A stretch of 64,000 bases of DNA from positions 1 to 64,000 of IMG/VR virus record IMGVR_UViG_3300036770_006434; one strand, written 5' to 3'. Position numbers and translations under genes: made by a program. Within the stretch, counting starts at the first letter, position 1; the number at the start of each line of letters is the position of its first letter. Of the stretch, positions 54,564-63,465 are shown piece after piece. Source of the stretch: a virus. Below the pieces are notes generated by a model. It did no database searches. It saw only the letters and a program-made list of their open reading frames with translations, and was not told the origin of the DNA.

Positions 54564-54938
54564 TTACGCTTCAATCCCTCTCTCCTTGGATACAATCTTG
54601 CGCACTTCCCCGTTCAAAAACATGACCATGAGTTCGGCACTGTCCGGGCTCCAAAAACACTTGGAGTCATCCTCCGAGACATCTTCCCGTTCGTCGTGAT
54701 TGCCACGGACCGGATCGTAGGCAGCGTAGCCGACAGAGTTCTGTTCCCGATTCCAGCCGATAATGCCGAAATTCTCGTAGCCCTGAGAGTCCTTGGAGAA
54801 AACAAAAAAGGCGTCGGGGTTTTGATCATCCTGCTCGATAGCGTGCATAACCCCTTGGGAGTCAAGGCTATCCTCGATATACCGGATGACGTTCTGGACC
54901 TCTTCGCGGCAGGGGAGGTAATTCCATTCCCGGCTCAT
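54564..54938 (-). CDS. Hypothetical acidic protein, 124 aa
   Basis: Mixed alpha/beta, Asp/Glu-rich. Unknown. ATGA with the upstream gene. Confidence 0.6.
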   Translation of the reverse strand: MSREWNYLPCREEVQNVIRYIEDSLDSQGVMHAIEQDDQNPDAFFVFSKDSQGYENFGIIGWNREQNSVGYAAYDPVRGNHDEREDVSEDDSKCFWSPDSAELMVMFLNGEVRKIVSKERGIEA

Positions 54939-55177
54939 TTGGACTGCCCTCCGATTGACTCGGCTTTGAGGGACGCCAGAATATTGGCCTGCAAGTTCGC
55001 GCCGAACTCCCCGGCCCGATGCCAGAACACTTCCTTGACCACGTCTTTGGTGACCGCGTCTACGAGTTGGACTGATTTTGAGGTAAACCTCGCGCCGTAA
55101 GGGCCGGACTGGTCGGCTTTATCCAAGAGTTCGGCGACATCGGCTGGAATTTGCAGGTCTTCGGTTGATTGTGTCAT
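54935..55177 (-). CDS. Hypothetical protein, 80 aa
   Basis: Start placed at ATG 55177 because the promoter at 55195-55222 would be inside a longer version. Contains DKADQSGPYGARFTSKSVQL. Unknown. Confidence 0.6.
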   Translation of the reverse strand: MTQSTEDLQIPADVAELLDKADQSGPYGARFTSKSVQLVDAVTKDVVKEVFWHRAGEFGANLQANILASLKAESIGGQSK

Positions 55178-55190
55178 ATTTTGCGGTGGT

Positions 55191-58100
55191 TCAGATTGTA
55201 GCGGTTTTACCCGATTGGTCAAGTGTTTTTGCTTCCTTCTCCTCTTTTTCTTTGGCGTCCTTCAGTTCGGACAGCTTCATAAATATCTTGGCGGATTGGA
55301 TGCCAAGTCCCACTCCATCATAACCGGACTGAATGAAGACCATGTCCGAGGACATTTTCTTGCCGTTCACGACCACTAGGTCACCCTCAATCGGGTCGCG
55401 GCCATTCTGCTCTTTGATCAGGTCGATATTGTCGTTAAACGCTTTGATCGTGAGACTTCCGGTCTCATCGGATACCGTGAACTTCAGGGAGTTATTCCCC
55501 TTCTTGGTCTTGCTCTTATACGGCTCATCCGAAATGAACCCGATAATGCGACAGAAGGAATTGTCAGACATCTGTTTGACATTTGACACGGTGGTCAGGC
55601 CGTCCACGTATTCGGAGAAGATATCGGAAATGGTCTCGGAATAGGAGTAGCCTAGGATATGGCGCTCATACCAGTAATTGGCCAGTCTCTCGTTTTGGCT
55701 GTTCTTCGTGTAGATTTCCTTGAAGGACTCATACTTCTTTTTGATGGTATTGAAGCGGCGCTCCGGGATAACGGGCTTGCCCTTCTCCGTTTTCGCGACT
55801 TCCGCCAGATGCTTGACGGCCCGTAGAACGTCCCAGCCGATTTCCGGCGAACCGCCGATTCCCAGACAGTGCCCCTTTTCAACGTCCGTCAAGAGATTCC
55901 ATGTGCAGACTTCAAGGACCAGCCGGCTGCGGGAGTGATAGAGTTCACCGTTTGGCCGCCGATATTGGTCATAGCCGGACAGGCAGCCGGCTTGGATCAG
56001 TGCGGAGACCAGACCGATGTGCAACCCGGCGTTTTTCGCGGCTTGGAAGACCTCGAATTTGGTGGCGGCAGATTCCGCTTTGGTGCGGAAGGTATCCAGT
56101 TTCTCGGCGTTTTTCTCGGAGATACCGCGAATGATACCGAGGGCGAAGCGGATGGAGTTGTCTCCTTCCATCTCGAAGTCTAGCCGGCTCTTGATGAAAT
56201 GCGGCGGCAACAGGGAGAAATTCTTCAATCTCATCTCCTGCTCGATTTGGCGGATAACCTCGTGGGGCGCGGACTCGTGGCGGGCCATGCGGAGGAGGGA
56301 GAGGTAGAATTGGAGGGGGTGGTTGGCCTTGAGGTATAGTGTCCACGCCGTGATCATGGCGTAGCTGGAACTGTGACTGTTGGATACCACGACGCCGCCA
56401 GCGTAAAAATTGTGGTCAGGGTGGGATACTTCCAAATCAACGGTGGGTTGCACGCCCTGCTCGGAAATTGACTCAATATAGAGAACCCCCTCCTCCGTTT
56501 GAACGCCAAGTTTTCTGTCCCAGACTTGAGAAAGTTTTCTCATCCACCCCTCTTCGGTTAGCAGTTTGTGCTCCAACGAGCAGGTTAGCTCCAGTTTTGA
56601 ACCGACGAATTGAACGCGATACAGGTTGGCCTCACTCCAGTGGACGCCTTTAACCTCTACATAGTGGTCTGATTTACTGTCCACATCGTATGCACGGACA
56701 CAGTCGCCAACCCTTACGTCTCCGACCATGCAGAGCGGATCACGCTTGGTATCGACAGTGGTGCAGGGGTCAAGACACTTGTTAAACGAATATCCACCGC
56801 TATCTTCCGCGATTTTCAACAAAAGATCAGCCACATTGGTCGGGTGGTTATTAGCTTTGCACCGCTCCACAATCTGTGCTTTGACAATCGGCACCTCTTC
56901 AATCTTTTTCTTACCCAGCACCCTTCTGGCGTTCTCGGCCTCCTCGTCCGACAGCCCCACGCGTTTAAGCATGGAGAGATAGGTTTCTTGGAACAAGCAG
57001 AGCCCCCCGGTTGGCTTCAGGATATCGTCAACCAGCGGGTGAACCGATGTGAATTTACCGTCATTCAGATAATCGCAATACTGTTGCAAATAGTCAATAG
57101 CGCCCGGTCGCGCGATAGCCAGAACTGCGCTGAGTTGCTCGAAATTCTTGGGCTTCACTTTGGCGGCGGCATTGCCTTGTGCAAAGGTTTCCAGCTGGAA
57201 TATGCCGTAGCGTGAAGAGAAGTTCTGGAGATAGGCGTAAATTGAGGGGTGATGGATATCAATGTCTCCCCGCTTGATTCCAAGCAGCTTGCAGCATTCC
57301 TGCACCACATCCGTGGTCCTCAGGCCCAAGATGTCCATTTTGAGGCTCAGTTCCTGCGCCGACTGCATGTCGAAGCCGGAGACAGGCTCTTTGTCCGAAG
57401 ACAGTTGAATGGGCATCAGTTTTTGAATATTCTTGTGCGCAATCAGAACAGCGGAAGCGTGCTGCCCCTCCCCTCGATTCAGGTCGGCCAAGGACATGGC
57501 GATTTTTACCGTTTCTTCGTGGGCTTGCGCCCATTTGGCGAACCTTTCATTCGGTGGGCGCCCCTTTTCCTTGTCTCCATCCCGCCACTTTTTGTCGCCG
57601 AAAGCCGCGATTTCAATGTCCTCCGGGATGCCGGCCTCTTTTTCGATCATGGACGACACTTCATTGGCCTCCTCCTCGGAACCACCCTCATATACTTTGA
57701 GGACATCCTTGATCAGAATCTTGGAACTGAAAGTGGTGGTGGTCAACAACTTGGAAGTCTGACCGGGATAACGACGATTGATATAGTCAATAATCTCCCC
57801 GCGCCGGTAGAAGGAGAAGTCCAGATCAATGTCCGGCACAAGGGAACCTTCAATATACCGGATTCCGTTCACTGTCTTGGACTTGGCGCGAGCCTTGGAA
57901 AGGAATCGGGTAAAGAACAGAGAATGTTCAATGGGGTCAATCTCCGTAATGCCGACGAGATATGCGACCAGACAGCCGCCGACCGAGCCGCGACCGGGGC
58001 CGCGAGGTATTCCCTGTTGGTCCGCGAACCAGCAAATGTCCCAGACTGCCAGAATGTAGTCTACGAAACCGAGTTCCGAAATGACGGCCAACTCCTCCTT

Positions 58101-58316
58101 GACTCGGTCCGCATACAGCTTGTGGTTCTCCTTTTTGACCCGCTTCGCGACCCGCTCTCGGAATCCATTGCGGCAAAGCTGGGTGATGAACTCCAGATTG
58201 TTACAATCGTCTTTTGCGCCGGCCGCTTTCCTCTGTTCATCCGTGATGACGAGGACCGGCATGATAACGCCATTATATGGGAGCGCAGAATAAGGTTTAA
58301 TTTCGCGTAGATTCAT
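55191..58316 (-). CDS. dnaE: DNA polymerase III alpha (DnaE) core with mini-intein, lacking PHP domain
   Basis: 1041 aa. C-family polymerase core: GPGRGSVGGCLVAYLVGITEIDP (106-128), catalytic PDIDLDF (Asp162, Asp164), LKMDILGLRT (Asp328) and GYSFNK joined to SHSSSYAMITAW after splicing. An OB-fold region (about 895-945) and a charged tail follow. The N-terminal PHP domain of bacterial DnaE is absent; a PHP-like protein is encoded at 61589-62389. The proofreading exonuclease gene is immediately upstream (1-bp gap). It should be the replicative polymerase of the phage. Confidence 0.93.
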   Translation of the reverse strand: MNLREIKPYSALPYNGVIMPVLVITDEQRKAAGAKDDCNNLEFITQLCRNGFRERVAKRVKKENHKLYADRVKEELAVISELGFVDYILAVWDICWFADQQGIPRGPGRGSVGGCLVAYLVGITEIDPIEHSLFFTRFLSKARAKSKTVNGIRYIEGSLVPDIDLDFSFYRRGEIIDYINRRYPGQTSKLLTTTTFSSKILIKDVLKVYEGGSEEEANEVSSMIEKEAGIPEDIEIAAFGDKKWRDGDKEKGRPPNERFAKWAQAHEETVKIAMSLADLNRGEGQHASAVLIAHKNIQKLMPIQLSSDKEPVSGFDMQSAQELSLKMDILGLRTTDVVQECCKLLGIKRGDIDIHHPSIYAYLQNFSSRYGIFQLETFAQGNAAAKVKPKNFEQLSAVLAIARPGAIDYLQQYCDYLNDGKFTSVHPLVDDILKPTGGLCLFQETYLSMLKRVGLSDEEAENARRVLGKKKIEEVPIVKAQIVERCKANNHPTNVADLLLKIAEDSGGYSFNKCLDPCTTVDTKRDPLCMVGDVRVGDCVRAYDVDSKSDHYVEVKGVHWSEANLYRVQFVGSKLELTCSLEHKLLTEEGWMRKLSQVWDRKLGVQTEEGVLYIESISEQGVQPTVDLEVSHPDHNFYAGGVVVSNSHSSSYAMITAWTLYLKANHPLQFYLSLLRMARHESAPHEVIRQIEQEMRLKNFSLLPPHFIKSRLDFEMEGDNSIRFALGIIRGISEKNAEKLDTFRTKAESAATKFEVFQAAKNAGLHIGLVSALIQAGCLSGYDQYRRPNGELYHSRSRLVLEVCTWNLLTDVEKGHCLGIGGSPEIGWDVLRAVKHLAEVAKTEKGKPVIPERRFNTIKKKYESFKEIYTKNSQNERLANYWYERHILGYSYSETISDIFSEYVDGLTTVSNVKQMSDNSFCRIIGFISDEPYKSKTKKGNNSLKFTVSDETGSLTIKAFNDNIDLIKEQNGRDPIEGDLVVVNGKKMSSDMVFIQSGYDGVGLGIQSAKIFMKLSELKDAKEKEEKEAKTLDQSGKTATI
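55195..55222 (-). promoter_or_regulatory. Promoter for the gene starting at 55177
   Basis: TTGACC (55217-55222), 16-bp spacer, TACAAT (55195-55200), 17 bp to the ATG; overlaps the 3' end of dnaE. Confidence 0.7.
56379..56777 (-). other. Mini-intein in DnaE (133 aa)
   Basis: Residues Cys514 to Asn646 interrupt the conserved FNK/SH junction. Block A starts CLDPCTTVD, block B is CSLEHKLL with His583, block F is DHNFYAGGVVVSN, and the +1 residue is Ser. No endonuclease domain, so it can no longer home by itself. The penultimate residue is Ser instead of the usual His. Confidence 0.92.
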
Positions 58317-58317
58317 A

Positions 58318-58962
58318 TCAGATTTCCATCAGATTGACCAGCTTCCAGTAGACCTGCAAATTGATGTATAGATCGTAAGCGGCGGAATGGGTCTTTGTCT
58401 CGTCCACTTCCACTCCAAGGTCTTTGCACATCTGGGTCAGATTCGTTTTAACCCCTTTTACCGGGGTGTTTTGCACGGAATACTGCCAAGCCAGAAAGGC
58501 TTCGGGGCTGGACCTGTCCGGCTTCCAGTTCATTTTGTAAGCCCTTGCCAAGACGTTGGTGTCTATGATTCGCGGCAGGAACTCCCAAGTGACCGGCCGC
58601 CCGACGGCTTTGCGCCAAAGATTCCAGATATAGGAATCGAAGCCGAGAATGGAGTGACCGACCAGCAAAACGTCCGGCTTCAGCGCGTATCCCTCCCATG
58701 CGTCCAGCACGAATTCGGGGTCATGTCCGTTTTCTACCCAAGACTGTTGGAAGCGGGTAATCCTCGCGGCATCCGGGCTCATCTTGAAATCCGGCCAGCG
58801 CAGGTAGTATTGGTGGGTATTGATGACCTTGTTCTTGACCGCTTCCATAAACGCCCATTCAAACGGGAGGTTGTCACGCAAGAGATTGAGACGCTGGGTC
58901 TCCGCGTCGAATAAGAGCAGCTTATGGTCGGAGAAACGGAGGAGGTTGGAACCGATGCTCAT
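58318..58962 (-). CDS. DEDDh 3'-5' exonuclease (DnaQ-like proofreader)
   Basis: 214 aa. ExoI LLLFDAETQ (Asp and Glu near 19-21), ExoII VLLVGHSILGFDSYIW, ExoIII THSAAYDLYI with His and Asp. Located next to the polymerase, it is the likely proofreading subunit. An extended insert lies between ExoI and ExoII. Confidence 0.88.
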   Translation of the reverse strand: MSIGSNLLRFSDHKLLLFDAETQRLNLLRDNLPFEWAFMEAVKNKVINTHQYYLRWPDFKMSPDAARITRFQQSWVENGHDPEFVLDAWEGYALKPDVLLVGHSILGFDSYIWNLWRKAVGRPVTWEFLPRIIDTNVLARAYKMNWKPDRSSPEAFLAWQYSVQNTPVKGVKTNLTQMCKDLGVEVDETKTHSAAYDLYINLQVYWKLVNLMEI

Positions 58963-58967
58963 AGAAT

Positions 58968-59198
58968 CTAGCTGACGATAGCCCTCTTCGGTATCTTGTC
59001 AAGCCTCTCGGGCAAGGAAAGCACCTTTTCGCCCAGCCATTGGCGCGATACGTCCTTCCGCTCATACTCAAGGCCAAGGGCTTCAGCCAAATTGTAAGGA
59101 CGAATAAAGTGATCCTCACAGAAGAGGGCCCCGTCAATGTAGAGTCCCTCCCAGTCGTCGCCGTTGGAGACTATTGTGATTTTGGGTGTCGGGTTCAT
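58968..59198 (-). CDS. Hypothetical protein, 76 aa
   Basis: Begins ITIVSNGDDWEGLYIDGALFCEDHFI, a pattern seen in small phage proteins of unknown role. Overlaps the exonuclease promoter region. Confidence 0.7.
   Translation of the reverse strand: MNPTPKITIVSNGDDWEGLYIDGALFCEDHFIRPYNLAEALGLEYERKDVSRQWLGEKVLSLPERLDKIPKRAIVS
58975..59002 (-). promoter_or_regulatory. Promoter of the exonuclease-dnaE pair
   Basis: TTGACA (58997-59002), 16-bp spacer, TATCGT (58975-58980), 12 bp to the ATG at 58962. Confidence 0.65.
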
Positions 59199-59542
59199 GG
59201 GGTTTCGTCAAAAACAATTTCTCTGGCCTTCCACTTCATGACCTGAATCTTTTGCTCCAGTCTATGGATTTCGGAAAGCGCGGTTTCCAAGATGTCAATA
59301 GCCGCCGCGTTGTCAATCAAAAGCGGTTTACGGATACCTTGAAGGCTGTGGTCAATATTTGAAAACGCAATTACATTGCACTTTGGGTTCAGCGTTTTGA
59401 TGAAATCTGCTCCCACTTGATTGTTGGCCAAGACAATGCAGTCAGATTCATTGGCACCGTTCATCATGGCGGTAGTATGCCCGGATTGACGACTGTCTCT
59501 GAAGTAGCGGTCAAGGATCAGCAGTTTTTGTGTCGGCGTCAT
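59195..59542 (-). CDS. P-loop-like protein lacking a clear Walker A, 115 aa
   Basis: Start at ATG 59542 (overlaps upstream stop). RQSGHTTAMMNGANESDCIVLANNQ resembles a degenerate GHTTAM nucleotide-binding loop of small phage NTPase-like proteins, and PLLIDNAAAIDIL a Walker-B-like strand. Activity uncertain. Confidence 0.55.
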   Translation of the reverse strand: MTPTQKLLILDRYFRDSRQSGHTTAMMNGANESDCIVLANNQVGADFIKTLNPKCNVIAFSNIDHSLQGIRKPLLIDNAAAIDILETALSEIHRLEQKIQVMKWKAREIVFDETP

Positions 59543-59829
59543 TTGTCTTGATGGTAGATATCCAGATAGGTTACGTGATCGCACTTGTGTGAATAGACAT
59601 AACCAGAGTTATTGCTGTTTGCCCAAGAGTGGGGCTCATGTCGTATATTCTCATCATTACTGTAAACGATATGCTTGTAGACTTTTTGGGATAGATTCTC
59701 CGGACGCTCGGACCACTCAACGATAACATCCATGGTGGATGCGCTGTCTTGCCAAAACGGGATGCCCGTATGCCCCACGCAAGCAGTGGTATCCTTGATG
59801 CGGTGCAGTTCAATGGTGGTTTTTTTCAT
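59539..59829 (-). CDS. Hypothetical protein, 96 aa
   Basis: Start at ATG 59829 (MKKTTIELHRIKDTTACVGH). Beta-rich with several His. Unknown. Confidence 0.6.
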   Translation of the reverse strand: MKKTTIELHRIKDTTACVGHTGIPFWQDSASTMDVIVEWSERPENLSQKVYKHIVYSNDENIRHEPHSWANSNNSGYVYSHKCDHVTYLDIYHQDK

Positions 59830-59848
59830 TGTATGATAAAGGTCTGCC

Positions 59849-60343
59849 CTAAATCTGACTTGGTTCTTTGGCGCGTTTTGCCTCACATTCCTCCAAATAC
59901 TTGGAGAACTCTTCCCTCTCCATAAAGCCCAGTTCCTTGGCGGCGGCGGGATTCAGTGTGCGGACCCAGCCGGCGGGGCTACAGTAGGGCCGCCCCCAGT
60001 CACCGGTCACCTCACAGGTGTCCAGAGAGTCTTGTTCCGCTTTCGAGATGATGGCGTCAATGATGCCGCCCCATACCTCATCTGCGCCGTTCAAGTCAAT
60101 GACGCCGCGATATGCTCTAAGCCCCCCGAACTTTGATTTTATTTGCTGGAAAGTAAAGTCCAAGCCGGGCAGGACCCGTTGAATGGCGTCAATTCTGGCG
60201 CACATGGCGTCGATCAGGTTAAACCAGCCGTCACCCTGAACGTCTATGCCATAGCACATGAGAGTTTGGGTATTGGGAAGCATCCGCTCTCGGAAGAGTG
60301 CGGGGTAACGGTCAAAGAGGATTTGCTGTTTTTCAGGTGACAT
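59849..60343 (-). CDS. Conserved phage protein of unknown function, 164 aa
   Basis: QQILFDRYPALFRERMLPNTQT, then CYGIDVQGDGWFNLIDAMC and QQIKSKFGGLRAYRG, then TCEVTGDWGRP are hallmark segments of a widespread phage family without a known role. Promoter 9 bp upstream. Confidence 0.85.
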   Translation of the reverse strand: MSPEKQQILFDRYPALFRERMLPNTQTLMCYGIDVQGDGWFNLIDAMCARIDAIQRVLPGLDFTFQQIKSKFGGLRAYRGVIDLNGADEVWGGIIDAIISKAEQDSLDTCEVTGDWGRPYCSPAGWVRTLNPAAAKELGFMEREEFSKYLEECEAKRAKEPSQI

Positions 60344-60352
60344 AGAATGGAA

Positions 60353-60380
60353 GATATACCAATTTCGGGCGATTAGTCAA
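60353..60380 (-). promoter_or_regulatory. Promoter for the gene starting at 60343
   Basis: TTGACT (60375-60380), 16-bp spacer, TATATC (60353-60358), 9 bp to the ATG. Confidence 0.7.
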
Positions 60381-60389
60381 TTCCCTTTT

Positions 60390-61574
60390 TCAACTCTTTC
60401 CCACCGGCATCCCGAATCCCATGGTCTTGACCGGCGGCGGGACGTATCCCGTGTTGTCATCGGCGTTGTAAATGTCTGCCAGAGAAGCGGGTTCCGTGAT
60501 GGCCTCGGGGTCGCCCCTGCCCAAGTGACGGGCCAGACGTTTGGCGTCCGGGACAGAGAGCTTGCCGAACGTGTAATCGAAGGAGAGGCGGCCCTTGCGC
60601 AGCAGAGCCTTGTCAATCGTTTGTTTGTCGGAATTATAAGAACAAATAATACTAATCTGGAGGACCGATCCAAGCAAACCATCTGACAAATTAAGAAGCG
60701 TGGCCACGGTTGAGCTGTTATGGTGATCGGCTTCGCGGGAGGTCAGCGCCTGTTCGGCATCCTCCAACACAAGGACAGCGTTCTTATGCCCGAGTAGCAG
60801 GGAGAGAAAATCGGGAGACGCCAGTTCCCCGGCAAGCCCCACCGGGACAAAGATAAATTCTCGTTTTACCAAAGTGGTTAAGTGCTTGATGAATGTAGTT
60901 TTGCCTACCCCTGCTGTGCCATGAAACATCATAAGCCCCGCTCGCGGCTCCTTCAGTTTGTCCACAATCTGCGCGCTGATTTTGGAGAACCCAGTCCCAT
61001 AGCTCATGTCAAGATCGTCAATAACCGGCGGCGCGAAGTCCACGCTTTGGGTGGCAAGACCGTAATCGGTTTTGAGAAGGATGGACACTTCGGCCTCGCT
61101 CTTGGCGATAAGGTGGGGGAGAAGCAGCGGGTGGATGGATTCATAGGACGGGGCATTCTCGTCATATTGCGCGTCCTTGTTGGTGCGCGCCGGCCAGTGA
61201 AGAGACACCCTGCACTTTGCGCCGTCTGACGCTATGGATAGGGTGACAAAATTGTGCTTGCAGAAGAAGGTTTTGGTCGCGTTTGAAGCGCCGGCAAACA
61301 TTGGTTCGGGATTGCTCGTGGGATAGCCGGACGGGCGGCGGTCAACGTATTTGGTAGCCGAATCAATGATTTGCGCCCCATTTTTCACCAAGACCTCCAT
61401 AACCTTGTCAGTATCGTAGTATCGCTCGTCATCTATGGAGTGAGACGCGCAGCCGTAGAGTCTGTGAATGAACAGCGCGGGGTTAACCGAACTGTCCCAG
61501 ACGGAATACAGCTCGGAATTGGAGAACATACTGGCCGCCGTAGTGCCGATAAAGTGTGGAATTTTTTTGTCCAT
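60390..61574 (-). CDS. AAA ATPase, BCS1-like
   Basis: 394 aa from ATG 61574. Walker A GTAGVGKTT (about 219-227), Walker B VLVLEDAE (267-274), a sensor-1-like ICSYNSDKQTI and an arginine-finger-like RKGR. The N-terminal 200 residues are unrelated to clamp loaders. Similar AAA proteins occur in large phages near replication genes. Its partner is unknown; a role in remodelling the replisome is inference. Confidence 0.8.
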   Translation of the reverse strand: MDKKIPHFIGTTAASMFSNSELYSVWDSSVNPALFIHRLYGCASHSIDDERYYDTDKVMEVLVKNGAQIIDSATKYVDRRPSGYPTSNPEPMFAGASNATKTFFCKHNFVTLSIASDGAKCRVSLHWPARTNKDAQYDENAPSYESIHPLLLPHLIAKSEAEVSILLKTDYGLATQSVDFAPPVIDDLDMSYGTGFSKISAQIVDKLKEPRAGLMMFHGTAGVGKTTFIKHLTTLVKREFIFVPVGLAGELASPDFLSLLLGHKNAVLVLEDAEQALTSREADHHNSSTVATLLNLSDGLLGSVLQISIICSYNSDKQTIDKALLRKGRLSFDYTFGKLSVPDAKRLARHLGRGDPEAITEPASLADIYNADDNTGYVPPPVKTMGFGMPVGKS

Positions 61575-61588
61575 TGTCAGAATGTTTT

Positions 61589-62389
61589 TCAAGATTTGAC
61601 CGCTTCCTTGTAAGCCTCCCAGCAGAACTCCTCGGAACACATCCCATCATTGGGTTTGTCAAAGGTTTTGTGGTCCAAAATGCAGCGTAAAATCTGGAAC
61701 TGACGGGAATCTTTACGGTCCTTGTAGTAAATGCTTTTCACGTCTTGGGCGGGGCACGGATTCCTCTCCGTATACCGGGAAATCGCCCCGTTTATCAGTC
61801 CGTCAAACGGCATCAGATTCCCGACTTCCCGCAGGATGATGGGAGCGACAGGAAGAGAGGGGACAATAGAGCCCATATTCAGTGTGTTTTTGGCGATAAA
61901 CGAGGAATAGAACGGCAGGGACAGCAGGAAATCCGGCTGCCACAGATCGCAGAGTCGCTTCCAGTCGATTCTCGGCACGTAATAGAAGCCGTCCTGCGCG
62001 GCCAGACTGTAGATGTTGATGATTCCTTCATAGTCCGTGCTGCCGTCGCCGGCCATCCAGATGATTACGTTGGACTGGTTTTTGAGACTGGCCTCGGATT
62101 TGTCCTCCATTTTGTCGCAAACCGCCAACTTGAGGCCGAACACCATCTGGCACCCGACATCTTTCAGGTTTTTCTGCGCGGTCATGAAATCCGCGAACTT
62201 GGAAGCGACGAAATGGAGTTGGGTCAATCCCTCGGATTTGGCCAAATCACAGAGAGAGACGGAGCCGTAGTCCTTGCCGGATTTCGCGGCAGCGCCTGCC
62301 TTGTCAAAGGTGAAGATGCCGCCCTCTTTCAGGGAGCTGGATGAGTAGAAAAGGGGGAGGATATCCTTCATGTAAGTGCTTAAATCCAT
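61589..62389 (-). CDS. Separate, degenerate PHP domain of DNA polymerase III
   Basis: 266 aa. Segments follow the N-terminal PHP domain of DnaE in order: LFYSSSSLKEGGIFTFDKA in place of H.HSxYSLLDG, TQLHFVASKFADFMTAQKN in place of LTDHGNxxGAVEFY, GCQMVFGLKLAV, IINIYSLAAQDGFYYVPRIDW and LLSLPFYSS. The metal-binding His and Asp residues are gone, so it is probably structural. It likely binds the polymerase core encoded 3 kb downstream and may hold the exonuclease. Confidence 0.75.
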   Translation of the reverse strand: MDLSTYMKDILPLFYSSSSLKEGGIFTFDKAGAAAKSGKDYGSVSLCDLAKSEGLTQLHFVASKFADFMTAQKNLKDVGCQMVFGLKLAVCDKMEDKSEASLKNQSNVIIWMAGDGSTDYEGIINIYSLAAQDGFYYVPRIDWKRLCDLWQPDFLLSLPFYSSFIAKNTLNMGSIVPSLPVAPIILREVGNLMPFDGLINGAISRYTERNPCPAQDVKSIYYKDRKDSRQFQILRCILDHKTFDKPNDGMCSEEFCWEAYKEAVKS

Positions 62390-62532
62390 AGTTTACCGCC
62401 GGTCCAACATATTCGGATTCGTTCCATATGTCCGGGCCAGCGGCACGTATACCATGCTGTCGCATCCAAATACTTCAAGATATTCCTCAATCGGTCTATA
62501 ACTACCTTCCGTTCATGTGTAACCCCCACAAC

Positions 62533-63465
62533 ATGAGACGTGTATTCACCACAGAAATGACGGAATGGTTTGTAGTTAACTACCCTCACCTTGGTTCTGC
62601 CAGATGTGCCAAGCATCTTGGTATAACGATGAGACAGGCCAAGTCGAAGGCAAGAGAAATGAAACTTCAAATGACAGAGGACGGCAAACGACTGGCTGCC
62701 TCTGACGGGTGGAAGGGCCGCGTCCGTAATTATCGCGTGGCCCCCGAGCAGTTTCTCTGCGTCAGCACGCCTGAAGTCGCTTATCTCTTGGGTTTCCTTT
62801 GGGCTGACGGGTATTTGTCGCGCTCTTGCGCTCATCCAATTGGCTTTGAGATAGCTACGGTGGACTTTGAGGAGATATGGCCCATTTTTCTCCGCACCGG
62901 CTCGTGGTGTCGGCATGATCGCACACGAGAGGGGCGTGGCCGTCAATCCATGGGGAGAACCAACAATCGCCCTATCTATGAGTTTCTCATTGGAAAAGGG
63001 TATGCGGCTAAGTCGAGTGTCTCGGCTTGCGCCATTGTGGAGCACGTGCCTGCTCACTTGCGCCGATATTGGTTTCGCGGTCTTGTTGACGGTGATGGGC
63101 ACATTGCGAAGAGCACGGTTGAAATTGCCTCCTCTTACAAACAAGATTGGACGTATATGATCGCTATATGCAACGAGTTTAATTTGGCCTATCGAATTCG
63201 ACATTACATCTCTAAAAAAGGCCACAAAGGGTCTACCTTCACTATCAGTCGAAAAGCTGGCGCTCGTATTTTCCTTGATTGGATATATGAAGGATTTGAA
63301 ACAGACAGGATTGGATTTAGTCGTAAACATTTAGCGTATAAGGTCTTATGTGAGGTAAAAACTACGGGAAGGTGGCAGTTACCGGCGGGGTATCATCCCG
63401 CACCGGCGCAGCCACCGGTTCCCAATGCCATTTTCCCGAAGAGTTTAGTTGTTGCAAAGACTTAA
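62533..63465 (+). CDS. LAGLIDADG homing endonuclease
   Basis: 310 aa from ATG 62533 (an upstream ATG at 62515 is possible). An N-terminal helix-turn-helix-like segment (GSARCAKHLGITMRQAKSKA), then two LAGLIDADG helices: YLLGFLWADGYLS and FRGLVDGDGHIA. Lower GC than the genes around it and on the opposite strand, which suggests invasion of the gap between two minus-strand genes. Its end overlaps the metallophosphoesterase gene by 104 bp. Confidence 0.85.
   Translation: MRRVFTTEMTEWFVVNYPHLGSARCAKHLGITMRQAKSKAREMKLQMTEDGKRLAASDGWKGRVRNYRVAPEQFLCVSTPEVAYLLGFLWADGYLSRSCAHPIGFEIATVDFEEIWPIFLRTGSWCRHDRTREGRGRQSMGRTNNRPIYEFLIGKGYAAKSSVSACAIVEHVPAHLRRYWFRGLVDGDGHIAKSTVEIASSYKQDWTYMIAICNEFNLAYRIRHYISKKGHKGSTFTISRKAGARIFLDWIYEGFETDRIGFSRKHLAYKVLCEVKTTGRWQLPAGYHPAPAQPPVPNAIFPKSLVVAKT

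Noticed and set aside
57249-58310. Long plus-strand frame opposite the polymerase gene.
   Set aside because: Mirror of a highly conserved DnaE core; composition is that of an antisense frame.
62380-63330. 316-aa minus-strand frame.
   Set aside because: Antisense of the LAGLIDADG endonuclease, which has recognisable motifs.
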